A stretch of DNA of 64,000 bases from Nostoc cf. commune SO-36 (GTDB lineage: Bacteria; Cyanobacteriota; Cyanobacteriia; Cyanobacteriales; Nostocaceae), in the NCBI RefSeq assembly GCF_023734775.1, contig NZ_AP025732.1, positions 6,384,501 through 6,448,500 on the forward strand, given 5' to 3'. The position numbers were made by a program, and so were the translations under genes. Position 1 is the stretch's first letter. Every line of letters starts with the position of its first letter. Positions 40,142-50,358 of the stretch are shown here, piece by piece. The notes below the pieces were generated by a model. That model saw only the letters and a program-made list of their open reading frames with translations. It was not told where the DNA came from and searched no databases.

Positions 40142-40579
40142 ATGAGCCAAAAAGTCAGCAAAGTGTTTACCCAGTCTGGGGCAATTCCTTACAGAGTAAA
40201 CAATGGTAAAATTGAAATCTTGCTGATCACAACCCGTGACTTTCAACACTGGGTCATTCCGAAAGGAGATATTCCTAATGGTATGAGTCCGCCTGATTCA
40301 GCAGCAAAAGAGGCGTGGGAAGAAGCGGGGGTGATTGGGCAGGTAGATATGAATAAACTGGGCACTTACAAGTACCGCAAACAAGGCAAAACTTACCATG
40401 TCAAGATGTACTTGTTAGCCGTGGATATGCTGAGTGAAGATTATCCAGAAGCAAATAAAAGAAAACGACAATGGGTAGAAGTAAATAAAGCTATCAGGCG
40501 GGTTAAGTTTAATTCACTTAAACGAATCCTTAAAAGTTTTTTCCAAGTTAAATCTCACTTTTGTGGATTTGGCTCTTAA
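40142..40579 (+). CDS. Nudix hydrolase
   Basis: The 145-aa product has a Nudix box: GMSPPDSAAKEAWEEAGV, with Asp in place of the first usual Glu, and the EAWEEAG metal-binding core. It begins SGAIPYRVNNGKIEILLITT with WVIPKGDIPNG, as in the diphosphoinositol-polyphosphate or ADP-ribose type. The substrate is not determinable. It stands alone. Confidence 0.9.
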   Translation: MSQKVSKVFTQSGAIPYRVNNGKIEILLITTRDFQHWVIPKGDIPNGMSPPDSAAKEAWEEAGVIGQVDMNKLGTYKYRKQGKTYHVKMYLLAVDMLSEDYPEANKRKRQWVEVNKAIRRVKFNSLKRILKSFFQVKSHFCGFGS

Positions 40580-40618
40580 GTAAATGAGCAATAATATATA
40601 ATCCAATATCTTTTAAAA

Positions 40619-41558
40619 TTAAATATTATCTGTTGCCTCAATCAAAGCACTAAGAATTCCTGGTTCACTCATCGAATGTCCGGCATCAGGAACTACTATA
40701 AATTCTGCTTCTGTCCAAGCTCGATGTAGTTCCCAAGCTGATATCATTGGGCAAACTACATCATAACGTCCCTGAACAATTACAGAGGGAATATGGCGGA
40801 TGCGGTCTATATTTAAGAGTAATTGATCTTCTGTTTCAAAAAATCCCTTATTCATAAAGTAATGGCATTCAATACGTGCGAAAGCTGAAGCAAATTCACT
40901 CCCGCTAAACTTTTGCATGAGTTCTGCATCGAAAAAAAGTCTACTTGTACTGGCTTCCCAAATTGACCAAGCACGCGCTGCTGTTAATTGAATTTCTAAA
41001 TCTGGACTGGTCAAGTGTTTATAATATGCTGCGATCAGATCATCACGTTCTGCGATCGCAATCGGTTTGATATACTCTTCCCAAGCATCAGGAAAAATAT
41101 AGCTAGCACCCTCTTGGTAAAACCATCGCAACTCTTTTTGTCTCAGCATGAAGATGCCACGGAGAATTAATGCCGTGCATCGAGAGGGATGGGTTTGACT
41201 GTAGGCTAATGATAAAGTGCTACCCCAGCTTCCACCAAAGACCGCCCACTTTTCTATACCTAAATGTTGGCGCAGTTTTTCGATATCACTAACTAAATCC
41301 CAAGTGGTGTTTTCTCGTAATTCAGCATGGGGCGTACTTTGACCACAACCACGCTGGTCAAACATGACTAACCGCCATTTTTCGGGGTGAAAATATTTGC
41401 CGATAAAAAGCTGGACATCCACCACCAGGGCCCCCATGCAGCAAAACGATAGGTTTACCTTGTGGATTCCCTGACTCTTCAAAATGAATGGTGTGAAGGT
41501 CAGAAACCTTTAAACTACCTTCTAAGTAAGGTTGGATCGCTGGGTAAAGTTCTCGCAT
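40619..41558 (-). pseudogene. pip: Prolyl aminopeptidase with one frameshift
   Basis: From the ATG at 41556-41558 (MRELYPAIQPYLEGSLKVSD), the frame runs through the oxyanion motif HGGPGGGCPAFYRQ. It then needs one base removed in a TTT run at 41396-41398 (plus strand) to continue as YFHPEKWRLVMFDQRGCGQS. The nucleophile Ser is in GGSWGSTLSLAY, with the acid and His in GRYDVVCP and DAGHSMSEPG. Restored length is exactly 313 codons, normal for the family, which removes N-terminal proline from peptides. It may be a sequencing error rather than a dead gene. Confidence 0.85.
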
Positions 41559-41617
41559 TTTGGATATTTTATCAGTAATATTGTCATGGCGATCGCTTGT
41601 CAAATCAAATAAACCAG

Positions 41618-41866
41618 GAGTCAGAATTCTGAATTCTGAATTCTGAATTCTGAATACTTTACGCCACTTGCGGGATAGAATAGAGTTTTGATTACGAAAA
41701 ATATTTATTTTAGTTTCGCCCACCAGGGGCGAAAGCGCGTAGCGGGACGGTACGGTTTTAACCAATATTCAGACGCGATGTTCGAGGACTCGCTTGCCGC
41801 CGGCGCTATCACCCACTCGTACAGAATTCATGGCTTTTTTCTGACTCCTGAGTTCTGAATTCTTCT
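41618..41866. repeat. Large foldback repeat, copy 2
   Basis: It begins with AGGAGTCAGAATTCTGAATT and ends with CTGACTCCTGAGTTCTGAAT. Between are GACGCGATGTTCGAGGACTC and GCCGGCGCTATCACCCACTC modules shared with the other copies. It follows the prolyl aminopeptidase 5' end, so it may lie in that gene's promoter region. Confidence 0.7.
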
Positions 41867-41978
41867 CATAAACCCGATACCCATGATACAACTGTCTAAT
41901 GGGCTTCCACCTACACAGTGATCGCCTCAGCTGAGAATCATCACAGTATTGAAAACTTGGGCTACTACTTCCAAAAGA

Positions 41979-42011
41979 TTGTAGAGACGTAGCATTGCTA
42001 CGTCTCTACAA
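41979..42011. repeat. Perfect palindrome, AGAGACGTAGCA family
   Basis: The arms TTGTAGAGACGTAGCA and its reverse complement are separated by a single T (16-bp arms). A second copy of the core lies at 59993-60017. It is a strong cruciform or RNA hairpin. Confidence 0.8.
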
Positions 42012-42080
42012 AGGTTTTGGATAACGTAATATTTAATTTCACTAGCTGTCTAATTATTAGAAAATCAAATTCCCATAGTA

Positions 42081-42104
42081 GAGGCGCACATCTGTGCGCC
42101 TCTA
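42081..42104. terminator. Hairpin after the porin gene
   Basis: AGAGGCGCACA-TC-TGTGCGCCTCT is a perfect 11-bp stem ending 11 bp after the porin's last base on the minus strand. It probably ends that transcript. No T-run follows on that strand, so an intrinsic terminator is not certain. Confidence 0.6.
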
Positions 42105-42114
42105 TCGCCAACCT

Positions 42115-43893
42115 TTAGAAGGTGAAAGTTGTTCTCAATGTACCGATAATTGCATCATCGTTATCGCTATTTTGACCAGGAGAAGTCAACCAGATAACAC
42201 CAGGGGTAATAGAAATGTTATCCGACAAGCGATACTTGTAAAAGCCTTCAAAGTGATAAGGTATATCATTACCAGTACCAGCAAAAACTCCTCCTCGGTT
42301 AAAGGAATATGGTTCTGCACCAGCAAAAATACCCAATACATTACCTCTTTTACCGAAGTCAGGTAAGGCTACCCCAAGACCGTAGCTCCAAGCTTCATAA
42401 TCATCACCAGCACCAACGCCTGAGATATCGTGGTAAGAAACGAAGCCACTAATTGACAGTTTGTCGCTGGGTCTGAAGGCTGCCGACACACCATAAGAAT
42501 TACTGGAAGATGCGTTTAGAAGTGTGTTGGCTTGACCAGTACCTACGACGCGGTTAGTGCCAGCTAAACCACTACCTGCATCAAATAAATTACCACCTCC
42601 AGCACCATGATAACCATGAACGTAGGTAGCAGCGATCGCCAAGCGATCGCCAACACTAAAGTTTAACTGTCCTAAAGCTGCATAGTTACCCTCTAACAAA
42701 CCTTGACTCGGCCCAGGGTTATTAGCATTTGATGCCAAATATCCGACAGTTAGTGAACTTGATTGCAAAAAGCTGCCGCCTTTACCAAAGGGTAAAGTCA
42801 GTGCTGCACCAGCACCACCACCAATCCGATAGATGGGACTTTCAGAAGCAAAGGTAGACAAAGCACCATTACCACCATCAAAATCCTCAAAGTAAGGGTT
42901 GTTAGTGGCAACATAATCGCTATGAATACCTCCGGTGGCCGCAAAGTAAGCTTGGACGGGGCCGATGGGTACGTAATACGCTAGCCAGTCTATAATTACA
43001 CCATTGTTACCAGTGCTGCCGACTTGAAACGTTTGTGTGCCCTCAACAGTATCAATCGCAGCGCCACCAGCCCCTACTTGGGTAAAAGCTTGTGCATTAC
43101 CGGCTGCAAGACGGGTGTGTAAAACGTCTCTACCAGTGAAACTGGTTTGCAAGTCTAAACGTACCCTATCTTGGAAGACAGTATTGTTAACATCGCCAGT
43201 GGTACCACCAAAAATATCGGTAACAGCAAAAACAGCTTCACCTACCAATTTTGTGGTAGTAGAAAACTGATTAGCTTCTAGTTCAGCAGTCCGTGCTTCT
43301 ACAGCATCTACTCGACCACGCAAAGTTGCCAGTTCTGCCGAGTATTCCTCTTGCAAACGCTGGAGGGTCGCTAAATCCTGTTTTGATACCAAGTCAGCAG
43401 TTGCTGTGGCAATCAGTTCATTAACCCGATCTAAACAAGCATTCAAACCTGCGGCAAATTCATAACGAGTCAGCGCCCGGTTGCCGCGATAAGTACCATT
43501 TGGATATCCTGCTATACAACCGTAGCGCTCTACTAAGGATTGTAAAGCTTGGAATGCCCAGTCAGTCGGCTGTACATCAGAAAACTGAGAAACTGATGTG
43601 ACTTGAGACAGTGAATTTTGGCTCTTGCCTTCGCTGCTGTAGCGATTAACTTGTTCTAAAACCTTATTGTCTTCAGTCTTTTGGGCAATCAATTGCTGAT
43701 TAACTTTTGGTTGCTCTATTGGAATAAATATTGAAGCATTAGAAGCTATTGGTGCTTCTATCTGAGCAGATTTTACCTTTGTATCTTCAAAAGAGCTTGC
43801 TACTTCAGCAGCCATAGCCCTAGCAGAAACCAACACCGTCACTCCCAAAACTACTGGACTTAGTACCAGAGTTTTCCACAATAGATAAGACAT
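42115..43893 (-). CDS. SLH-domain OprB-type outer-membrane porin (iron-uptake porin type)
   Basis: The 592-aa product has a signal peptide (VVLGVTVLVSARAMA). A linker follows, then an SLH domain (QFSDVQPTDWAFQALQSLVE, then YGCIAGYPNGTYRGNRALTR). Then come a coiled coil (LQRLQEEYSAELATLRGRVD) and a 16-strand-type OprB barrel ending in FTF. Family knowledge: this order is the major cyanobacterial porin family, in which the SLH domain anchors to peptidoglycan and some members aid iron or inorganic ion uptake. The last residue is Phe, as expected for a beta barrel. Confidence 0.92.
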   Translation of the reverse strand: MSYLLWKTLVLSPVVLGVTVLVSARAMAAEVASSFEDTKVKSAQIEAPIASNASIFIPIEQPKVNQQLIAQKTEDNKVLEQVNRYSSEGKSQNSLSQVTSVSQFSDVQPTDWAFQALQSLVERYGCIAGYPNGTYRGNRALTRYEFAAGLNACLDRVNELIATATADLVSKQDLATLQRLQEEYSAELATLRGRVDAVEARTAELEANQFSTTTKLVGEAVFAVTDIFGGTTGDVNNTVFQDRVRLDLQTSFTGRDVLHTRLAAGNAQAFTQVGAGGAAIDTVEGTQTFQVGSTGNNGVIIDWLAYYVPIGPVQAYFAATGGIHSDYVATNNPYFEDFDGGNGALSTFASESPIYRIGGGAGAALTLPFGKGGSFLQSSSLTVGYLASNANNPGPSQGLLEGNYAALGQLNFSVGDRLAIAATYVHGYHGAGGGNLFDAGSGLAGTNRVVGTGQANTLLNASSSNSYGVSAAFRPSDKLSISGFVSYHDISGVGAGDDYEAWSYGLGVALPDFGKRGNVLGIFAGAEPYSFNRGGVFAGTGNDIPYHFEGFYKYRLSDNISITPGVIWLTSPGQNSDNDDAIIGTLRTTFTF

Positions 43894-44590
43894 TATTTTA
43901 TTTTCCTTTCCTAAAAAAGACCCAAAATCAGTGGGTTGAAGAAAAAGAGAATAAGCTATTATTCTACTTCTTAAAAATCTTATCAGATTGCTGTTATCTA
44001 AGCTACATCTACAACAATTTTCCTGGATGAAGAATCGTAAACTTTTAGAGATGGCTTGTTTGCCAAAGGTCGCCTTTCTAGGTTAATTTCACTCAATTTT
44101 GTGCCATTTATGAACTTTAGCATCTTGTTTTTAACCCTGATTTGCGGTAAATACTCTTTATCTTTAAATTTATTCCTCAATCAATAAAGTGTATTTATGC
44201 ATCAGGTTTTCCTTATGTTATGAATTAATGACTATTAATTATCGAACAGAATTCAGGAGTCAGGAGTCAGAATTCAGAATGAATTCTGTACGACTGGCGG
44301 ATAGCGCAGCGTTAGCGAGTACTCGAGCGTCGCGTCTGAATAATCGGAGTTTTTGCACCCCCACCAAATTGAAAATTTGGTGGTCTTCAATCAGTCGAGG
44401 GTCTGAATCCCCGACTGATAGCGTTCGCTTTTAGCGTCTCTAAGAGTTGCGTTAGCGAGTCTTGCCTACGGCACGCTGCGCGAACGAGCGTCTTGATTCT
44501 GACTCCTGAATTCTGACTTCTGAATTCTGAATTCTTCTTCAAGAATTATTTTGACCTCCACCCTGCGGAATGCCGATTTCAAGCTCTAAT
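43894..44590. other. Porin upstream region and foldback repeat
   Basis: Bases 43894-44180 are the presumed porin promoter region, AT-rich. A 60-codon minus-strand frame at 43998-44180 has no recognisable features and I do not call it. Bases 44236-44545 are a foldback repeat (listed separately). Confidence 0.5.
44236..44545. repeat. Large foldback repeat, copy 3
   Basis: It starts ATTCAGGAGTCAGGAGTCAG and ends CTGAATTCTGAATTCTTCTT. Inside is a hairpin CCACCAAATT-GAA-AATTTGGTGG near 44362-44384 and GCGTTAGCGAGTACTCGAGC modules. It is an extended inverted repeat of about 310 bp. Confidence 0.75.
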
Positions 44591-46753
44591 TTAAGCTGTT
44601 AATTTTTCATAACCATCAGCAGTTGTTGTTTCTAATCCCAAAATGGGATAGATATCTGGTTCAGATGTTCCGTGCATCGTTATAACCAGAGCGTCGATTA
44701 ATGCTTTGGCTTTAAGCAGCGTTTCCTGAAACTCCATCTCCGGCTCAGAAAGCGCTATGATGCCGCCACCGATACCAATGGAGGTTTGCTCAGGAGTCAA
44801 AACAGCAGTCCGAATCACAATATTCAAATCGGCTGAACCATTCAAGCCCAAAAAGCCGATCGCTCCTGAATACACTCCCCGCGCTTCTTGTTCCAGGCGA
44901 TCGATAATTTGCATAGTACGAATTTTCGGCGCACCGGTCATCGATCCTCCGGGAAATGAAGCCTGCACGCAATCCACCGCTTGTACATCTGCGCGTAACC
45001 GTCCGCGTACCGTTGTCACCAACTGATGTACTGTTGGATATGTTTCCACATCCATTAATTTTGGTACATGAATGCTACCAACTTCACAGACTTGTCCCAA
45101 ATCATTGCGTAATAGATCCACAATCATCAGATTTTCAGCGCGGTCTTTTTCGCTGTTGCGTAGTTTTTCACGGAGGACGAAATCGGCTTCGGGGGTTTCT
45201 CCTCGTGGTAAGGTTCCCTTAATAGGCTTAGTTTCTACCCAACCTTGACGATCAATGCGTAGAAATCTTTCTGGAGATGAGCAGGCGATCGCAATTTTAC
45301 CAAAACGTAAAAATGCAGAGTAAGGAGCAGGATTGATTTTACGTAATGTGCGATAGAAGGTCAATGGATCGGGTGTCGCATTGGTGTGTAGCTGATTCGT
45401 CAGGCAAACTTGATAAGTTTCCCCTTCGTGAATCTCGTCTAAACATTGGTGAATATCTTGAATATAGTTTTGATAAGTGCGACTCAAACGAAACTTGACT
45501 GGCTGAGAATTTTCCGGCGGTACATCTGAAGAAAGAGGATCTAGATTTTCGAGTTGTTGTTGGATAGTCTCAAACCAAGTTTCTACCTGTTCCGTTTGTC
45601 CTTTTTTGATTAATTGCAGTAAATAAAGACATTGTTCTTGATGATCGATGGCAATCATGCGATCGGCAAGTAAAAAAATTGCATCAGGTAATGGTGAAGA
45701 ATGCACCAATGACGATCCACATTCTGCCTTGAGTTCATAGCCAAAATAGCCAACAAATCCACAGTTAAAATCAAACGGTAAATCATCAGCTTGGCAACTT
45801 CGGAGGTCAATTTCTCGTTTAAGATAGTCGAAAATACTTTCGCGATGATGGGTAACACGATCTGAGTGTGCGATCGTAATTTCTTGCCTTTGGGTATGAT
45901 AGCGTACCAAAAGGCTGTTTTCTCCGTTTCCGTCGCCCATAAACGAGAAGCGAGATAAATCGGTTTCCACACGGCTACTGTCTAACCAAAAAGCATTTGG
46001 TGCTTGCCGAAATAAATGGACAAATATTTGTTCTGTGTTCGGACAAATATCCAGTTTGCGTCTATGAAGTTCAAACCTCTCTTCTTGTTTTTGGCAAGAT
46101 TTCTTGATAGAAGGAGCAATAAATCCATATCCGCTCCAATGCTGTTTTTCTCGATTTATTGACGATTTTTCTGTAAATTGCAGTGTAATATCTCGAAAGT
46201 TTTCTAATAATCTTTGTCCATATTCTGTACAGATAGACTCTGGATGAAACTGCACACCCCAAAAAGGTAGATACCGATGACGCAATCCCATCACTAGTCC
46301 TTCTTCAGTCCAAGCAATTTTTTCTAGACACTCAGGGAGCTGATCGGCAACTAACAACGAATGATAGCGCACCACAGAAAACTGATGAGAAATACCCTGA
46401 AATAATTCCGAATCATTATGATAAATTTTACTGAGTCTACCGTGTCTAACTTCCGGTGCATGAATCACTCTGCCACCATATAAGTAGCCAAGCCCTTGAT
46501 GCCCCAGACAAACCCCCAGTAAGGGCACATCAACGTTTTCAATTATTTGTTGGCAGACTCCAAAATCTTTTGATTTTTCTGGACGACCAGGGCCAGGTGA
46601 AATCACAATATTATCAAATGCAATTTCTTTCAATTCATCCCAGTTAAACTGATCGTTATGAATTACTAAGGGTAGTTCCCCATTTACCTCGGCAATCATC
46701 TGGTAAAGATTAAAGGTATAAGAGTCATAATTATCAATAATTAATGTTTGCAT
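44591..46753 (-). CDS. pabB: Fused aminodeoxychorismate synthase (PabA-PabB)
   Basis: At 720 aa it has an N-terminal glutamine amidotransferase (Cys82 in LGVCLGHQGLGYLYGG; His/Glu in WGVQFHPES). A chorismate-binding synthase follows, ending GIGGGIIALSEPEMEFQETL. The decisive motif is TKPIKGTLPRGETPEAD: Lys in PIKGT is diagnostic of PabB, where anthranilate synthase has Ala. Amidotransferase-first order also fits PabAB rather than TrpEG. It makes 4-amino-4-deoxychorismate for folate. The gene is single, with no trp genes near. Confidence 0.9.
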   Translation of the reverse strand: MQTLIIDNYDSYTFNLYQMIAEVNGELPLVIHNDQFNWDELKEIAFDNIVISPGPGRPEKSKDFGVCQQIIENVDVPLLGVCLGHQGLGYLYGGRVIHAPEVRHGRLSKIYHNDSELFQGISHQFSVVRYHSLLVADQLPECLEKIAWTEEGLVMGLRHRYLPFWGVQFHPESICTEYGQRLLENFRDITLQFTEKSSINREKQHWSGYGFIAPSIKKSCQKQEERFELHRRKLDICPNTEQIFVHLFRQAPNAFWLDSSRVETDLSRFSFMGDGNGENSLLVRYHTQRQEITIAHSDRVTHHRESIFDYLKREIDLRSCQADDLPFDFNCGFVGYFGYELKAECGSSLVHSSPLPDAIFLLADRMIAIDHQEQCLYLLQLIKKGQTEQVETWFETIQQQLENLDPLSSDVPPENSQPVKFRLSRTYQNYIQDIHQCLDEIHEGETYQVCLTNQLHTNATPDPLTFYRTLRKINPAPYSAFLRFGKIAIACSSPERFLRIDRQGWVETKPIKGTLPRGETPEADFVLREKLRNSEKDRAENLMIVDLLRNDLGQVCEVGSIHVPKLMDVETYPTVHQLVTTVRGRLRADVQAVDCVQASFPGGSMTGAPKIRTMQIIDRLEQEARGVYSGAIGFLGLNGSADLNIVIRTAVLTPEQTSIGIGGGIIALSEPEMEFQETLLKAKALIDALVITMHGTSEPDIYPILGLETTTADGYEKLTA

Positions 46754-47153
46754 ACATACTAAATTAACTACTATATAGAACGTTTTTGCACTTAGAATAG
46801 CATCTAGAGAATTTATCTGCTACTTTAATTTTTTTTCTTTCTATCTTTGTTAATAAGTGATCTTGCCATGCACTTTGCCGTTTTTGATTCTACTTTTGCC
46901 GTTTGGAGATTTTTTTAGTTAATCTTGTACCTACTGCGTGTGAAGTATCCTACCATAAAGGATTTCCAACAAATAGATTATCTAGTTTTGTGGGGTGGTT
47001 GCGCTCTTTGGCTGCGGACAAGCATCTCACAATCTCAGGGTTAGCGCGTCTCAAACCCGATTGACAAGCAGAATGTCGGTTTGAAAGCGGTATAGGTTTG
47101 GGATCTGGGCTGGGGAGATTCTTCAATGCAGAGACGCAAATTAAGGAAGTGCA
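46754..47153. other. Intergenic region, no gene seen
   Basis: AT-rich upstream DNA of two divergent genes (pabB leftward, antiporter rightward). I see no hairpin or RNA that I can support. Confidence 0.5.
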
Positions 47154-48445
47154 ATGTCAAATTTTGATTTGGTTATTCAACTATTTCTACAACTCACAGT
47201 TATTTTAGCCACTTGTCGCATCGTCACGATTTTAGGACGCCGCTATCTTGGTCAAACCGATGTTGTTTGTGAAATGATTGCAGGTGTAATGCTAGGAGGC
47301 CATCACTTTTAGGATTGATTGCACCAGATTTTCAGCAATGGCTGTTTCCTAAGCTTCCCATTATTACTGCTGTTGGACTCAAGATACCCAATCCATCGAT
47401 GTCGATTTTATATGCTATTAGCCAGATTGGGTTGGTAATTTATATGTTTTTGATTGGTTTGGAGTTTAACACCAAACTGTTAAAACACCATATTAAAAGT
47501 GCAAGTTTGCTATCTGCGGCTGGGATTATTACTCCTTTTATTTTAGGAGCGATCGCATCTTTTTGGTTTTATCATAATGGCGATTTTTTTCAACCAAACG
47601 TAATGCCTTGGTCAGCCGCTTTGTATCTAGGTGCATCGATGACAATTACGGCTTTTCCCATGTTAGCTCGCATTCTTTACGAACGCGGTCTTGCACAAAC
47701 TCGCTTCGGTACTTTGGCTTTAGGTGCAGCATCGGTAGATGATGCCGTTGCTTGGTGTTTGCTGGCAATTGTGCTTGCTAGCGTGAAAAATTCTTTAAGC
47801 ATTGCCGTCTTAGCAATTGGTGGTGGCATTTGCTATGTGCTATTTGCGATTTTTCTCGGTCAACCTCTACTGAAAGCGTTCACACGCATGACAAAACGGG
47901 ATGCAGGTGTAAACAGACAAACCCTGACTTTGATGTTGATAATTTTGATGTTTTGTGCATGGTTTACTGATATCACAGGCATCTATGCAATATTCGGTGC
48001 TTTTGTGCTGGGAGCAGTGACACCACGGGGGGAATTCGCCCAACAAATTCGCCAATATACCGAGTTTTTGACTACTTCTTTTTTATTACCGATATTTTTT
48101 GTCTTCTCTGGATTGAACACTCAAATCGGATTGGTAAACACACCTATTTTGTGGGGAGTTACGCTGTTAATTGTTGCGATTGCCATTCTCGGTAAAGGTG
48201 TTGCTTGTATGTTAGCTGCTAAATTGACGGGGGAAAATTGGCGCGAATCGGCAACTATTGGCGCTCTGATGAATGCTCGTGGTTTGATGGAGTTAATCAT
48301 CCTCAATATTGGTCTAGAACAAGGTATAATTACCCCAACTTTATTCACTATAATGGTTATCATGGCCGTCATTACTACCCTTATGGCATCACCACTGATA
48401 GCCTTTTTATTGCATGGTACAATCTATGAAAAATCTTCTACCTAA
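47154..48445 (+). pseudogene. Kef-type (CPA2) cation:proton antiporter with one frameshift
   Basis: The ATG at 47154 begins a membrane frame (MSNFDLVIQLFLQLTVILAT, then YLGQTDVVCEMIAGVMLGG) that stops at 47310-47312. Adding one G near 47296-47300 continues as PSLLGLIAPDFQQWLFP in the long frame to 48445, giving 431 codons. Conserved parts are GLVIYMFLIGLEFN, ASVDDAVAWCLLAIVLA (with the DD exchange site) and NARGLMELIILNIGLEQG. Family knowledge: CPA2 antiporters exchange K+ or Na+ for H+. It has about 12 TM helices and no C-terminal Rck domain. The frameshift may be an error. Confidence 0.85.
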
Positions 48446-48610
48446 GCAATTTTAATTATCTAGTAATGGGGTAAAATGTTCTCCTTTGATTCTGGCTATA
48501 GCAATCTTAAATAATTTATGAACAAAAAGATCCCCGGCTTCTTTAAGAAATCGAGGATTTGAGGCTCTCATTCTTCAAGATGTAGCTTCTAAAATTATCA
48601 AAATTCTTGA

Positions 48611-49081
48611 AATAATTTACAAGGAACGCGTTTAGGAACGTTGGCGTTAACTTGTGCAGCAGTGGATGATGTCACCGCTTGGTGTTTGTTAGCAGTTCCT
48701 CCTTCAGTTAACGGGCGGCTATGTCTCACCCTAGCTGAGAATTTGCCTAACTGTGAAAAATCGGATACCCTGACGTTAAGCATTCAGCAGTTAAGTATTT
48801 ACTTAAATGCCTCTGTATTATCAGCAACTTACAACGCCGATACTAACGAAAAGCACTCTCTGGCAGGCATCTTCAGAAATCAACAATTAAATTTATCTGG
48901 AAAAGTTGGTAAATCAATCCTTTGTAGTATTCCTCGCCCCCAAAATGATCCTCTGAACTCAGTCACAATTCAAATGCAACTTGTAGTTGAAGAAGAATTC
49001 AGAAGTCAGAATGGGCTAAACGCCCCGCTACCGCTAACAGGAGTCAGAATAAATCAGTGGGGGATTCAGACCCACCACTGA
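48611..49081 (+). pseudogene. Second CPA2 antiporter fragment fused to unknown sequence
   Basis: About 48625-48694 reads LGTLALTCAAVDDVTAWCLL, the exchange-site segment of CPA2 antiporters, but with no membrane helices around it. After LAVPPSV it turns into unrelated text (LSIQQLSIYLNASVLSATYN; GKSILCSIPRPQNDPLNSVT) that I do not recognise. The frame ends in repeat-derived residues (RSQNGLNAPLPLTGVRIN). It is a mosaic remnant. Confidence 0.55.
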
Positions 49082-49285
49082 TAGCGTAGCGTTAGCGAGT
49101 CATCGAGCGTCTTTAAGACCACCAAATTTTCAATTTGGTGGGGGTTTTAAACCCGTTTATTCAGACGCGACGCTCGAGTACTCGCTCTAAGCGAAGCATC
49201 CCGAAGGGTATACGCAGCGCTATCCGCCACTCGTACAGAATTCATTCTGAATTCTGACTCCTGACTCCTGAATTCTGTTCGATAA
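48985..49285. repeat. Large foldback repeat, copy 4
   Basis: It begins GAAGAAGAATTCAGAAGTCA and ends ACTCCTGACTCCTGAATTCT. The first 60 bases nearly match copy 1 (18841-18901), including GGGCTAAACGCCCCGCTACC. Internal hairpins include CCACCAAATT-TTC-AATTTGGTGG. Confidence 0.8.
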
Positions 49286-49435
49286 AGGTAATATGACAGA
49301 TCAATTAACCGTAAAAGGCATTCCCCAAACTCTGAAATTTACTGCTGTGCCCCAAAAAATTAATTGAATTGGGGGTAGGGAGAGACACAATTAATCGCCT
49401 CTGTACTGGGGAATGGAAGCACCAAGTAAACAGCA

Positions 49436-50305
49436 ATGTCAGCGCATTGTACGGGTTTTATGGAGCAAATAAAAAGAATGGATCAGGGATTAAACACTAA
49501 GCAATTTTCCCAATGGGGCAAGCAGCTATTTAGTATCAGTATATTAGGCTTTTATGCAGCGATCGCCCTTGAAACTTGCAGCACTGCCGCTACACCATTA
49601 GCAAAGCTAGATAATTGGCGTTTTTCCCCCAAGACGCAGCAACTCGAAATTACTCTCTCAGCAGGCACAACCCCCCGTTATTTCTACCTGACGCAACCCT
49701 CTCGTCTGGTTGTAGATTTACCGAATACCAAGTTGGGCAAAGTTACCACGCAACAAAATTATTCTGGATCAATCAAAAGTATTCGCGTTTCTCAACTCAA
49801 CGATCACGAGACACGCATTGTCCTAGATTTAGCACCAGGGGCTGTTTTTAATCCTAAGCAGGTACAACTGCAACCCGTTTCCCGAAAAAACTCCACTCGT
49901 TGGGTATTACGTCCCGTTCTTTCTGGTAAAACTACTGCCGTCAAACCAGCAAAGTCCCCACCTGCCGCTAAAAAACAACCTCAAACACCTTATAAGTCAC
50001 AGCCGCCTAGTAACCTACCCATAACTACTAATCCACAACTTACAGTTCCGCCTATATCAAATAACCTGCCGTCAACAATTACTAATAATCCAGGGCAGCC
50101 TTTTGTCACTGTACCTCCCCTAAGTCCGAATACATCCTCTCAACAACCTGCTTTGATTCTTCCCCCTCCTTCTTTCCCAAATCAACCGGGTGATTTGAAT
50201 AGCATTCCTCCTTTTGGTATGTCGGAATTTCCAATTCCAACAATCCCCAATGTTCCCAATCCCCCAGTGATAGAGTTTGGGCAACCCCTTCCTAAAAATA
50301 GATAG
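49436..50305 (+). CDS. AMIN-domain protein with proline-rich tail
   Basis: The 289-aa product has a hydrophobic N-terminal segment (FSISILGFYAAIALETCSTA), then an AMIN domain (LDNWRFSPKTQQLEITLSAG; RLVVDLPNTKLG; IKSIRVSQLNDHETRIVLDL). A Pro/Asn-rich unstructured tail follows. Family knowledge: AMIN domains bind peptidoglycan and target amidases or secretin parts to the periplasm; here no enzyme domain is attached. A second ATG at 49460 is a possible start. Confidence 0.85.
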   Translation: MSAHCTGFMEQIKRMDQGLNTKQFSQWGKQLFSISILGFYAAIALETCSTAATPLAKLDNWRFSPKTQQLEITLSAGTTPRYFYLTQPSRLVVDLPNTKLGKVTTQQNYSGSIKSIRVSQLNDHETRIVLDLAPGAVFNPKQVQLQPVSRKNSTRWVLRPVLSGKTTAVKPAKSPPAAKKQPQTPYKSQPPSNLPITTNPQLTVPPISNNLPSTITNNPGQPFVTVPPLSPNTSSQQPALILPPPSFPNQPGDLNSIPPFGMSEFPIPTIPNVPNPPVIEFGQPLPKNR

Positions 50306-50358
50306 GCAGGGAGTGGGGGATGAGGGAGCAGGGGAAGCAGGGGGAGAAATTCGCAATT

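Larger units (their letters stand above)
48446..49435. other. Region with antiporter fragment and foldback repeat
   Basis: Bases 48446-48610 are non-coding. A second antiporter fragment and an unknown frame follow (48611-48985), then a foldback repeat (48985-49285). Bases 49286-49435 hold a short remnant-like frame (MTDQLTVKGIPQTLKFTAVP). Confidence 0.5.

Noticed and set aside
43998..44180. 60-aa frame upstream of the porin
   Set aside because: No ribosome-binding site, no recognisable motif, and it lies where the porin leader or promoter is expected.
44591..46753. Anthranilate synthase (TrpEG) as the call
   Set aside because: The amidotransferase is N-terminal and the key motif is PIKGT with Lys, which points to aminodeoxychorismate synthase.
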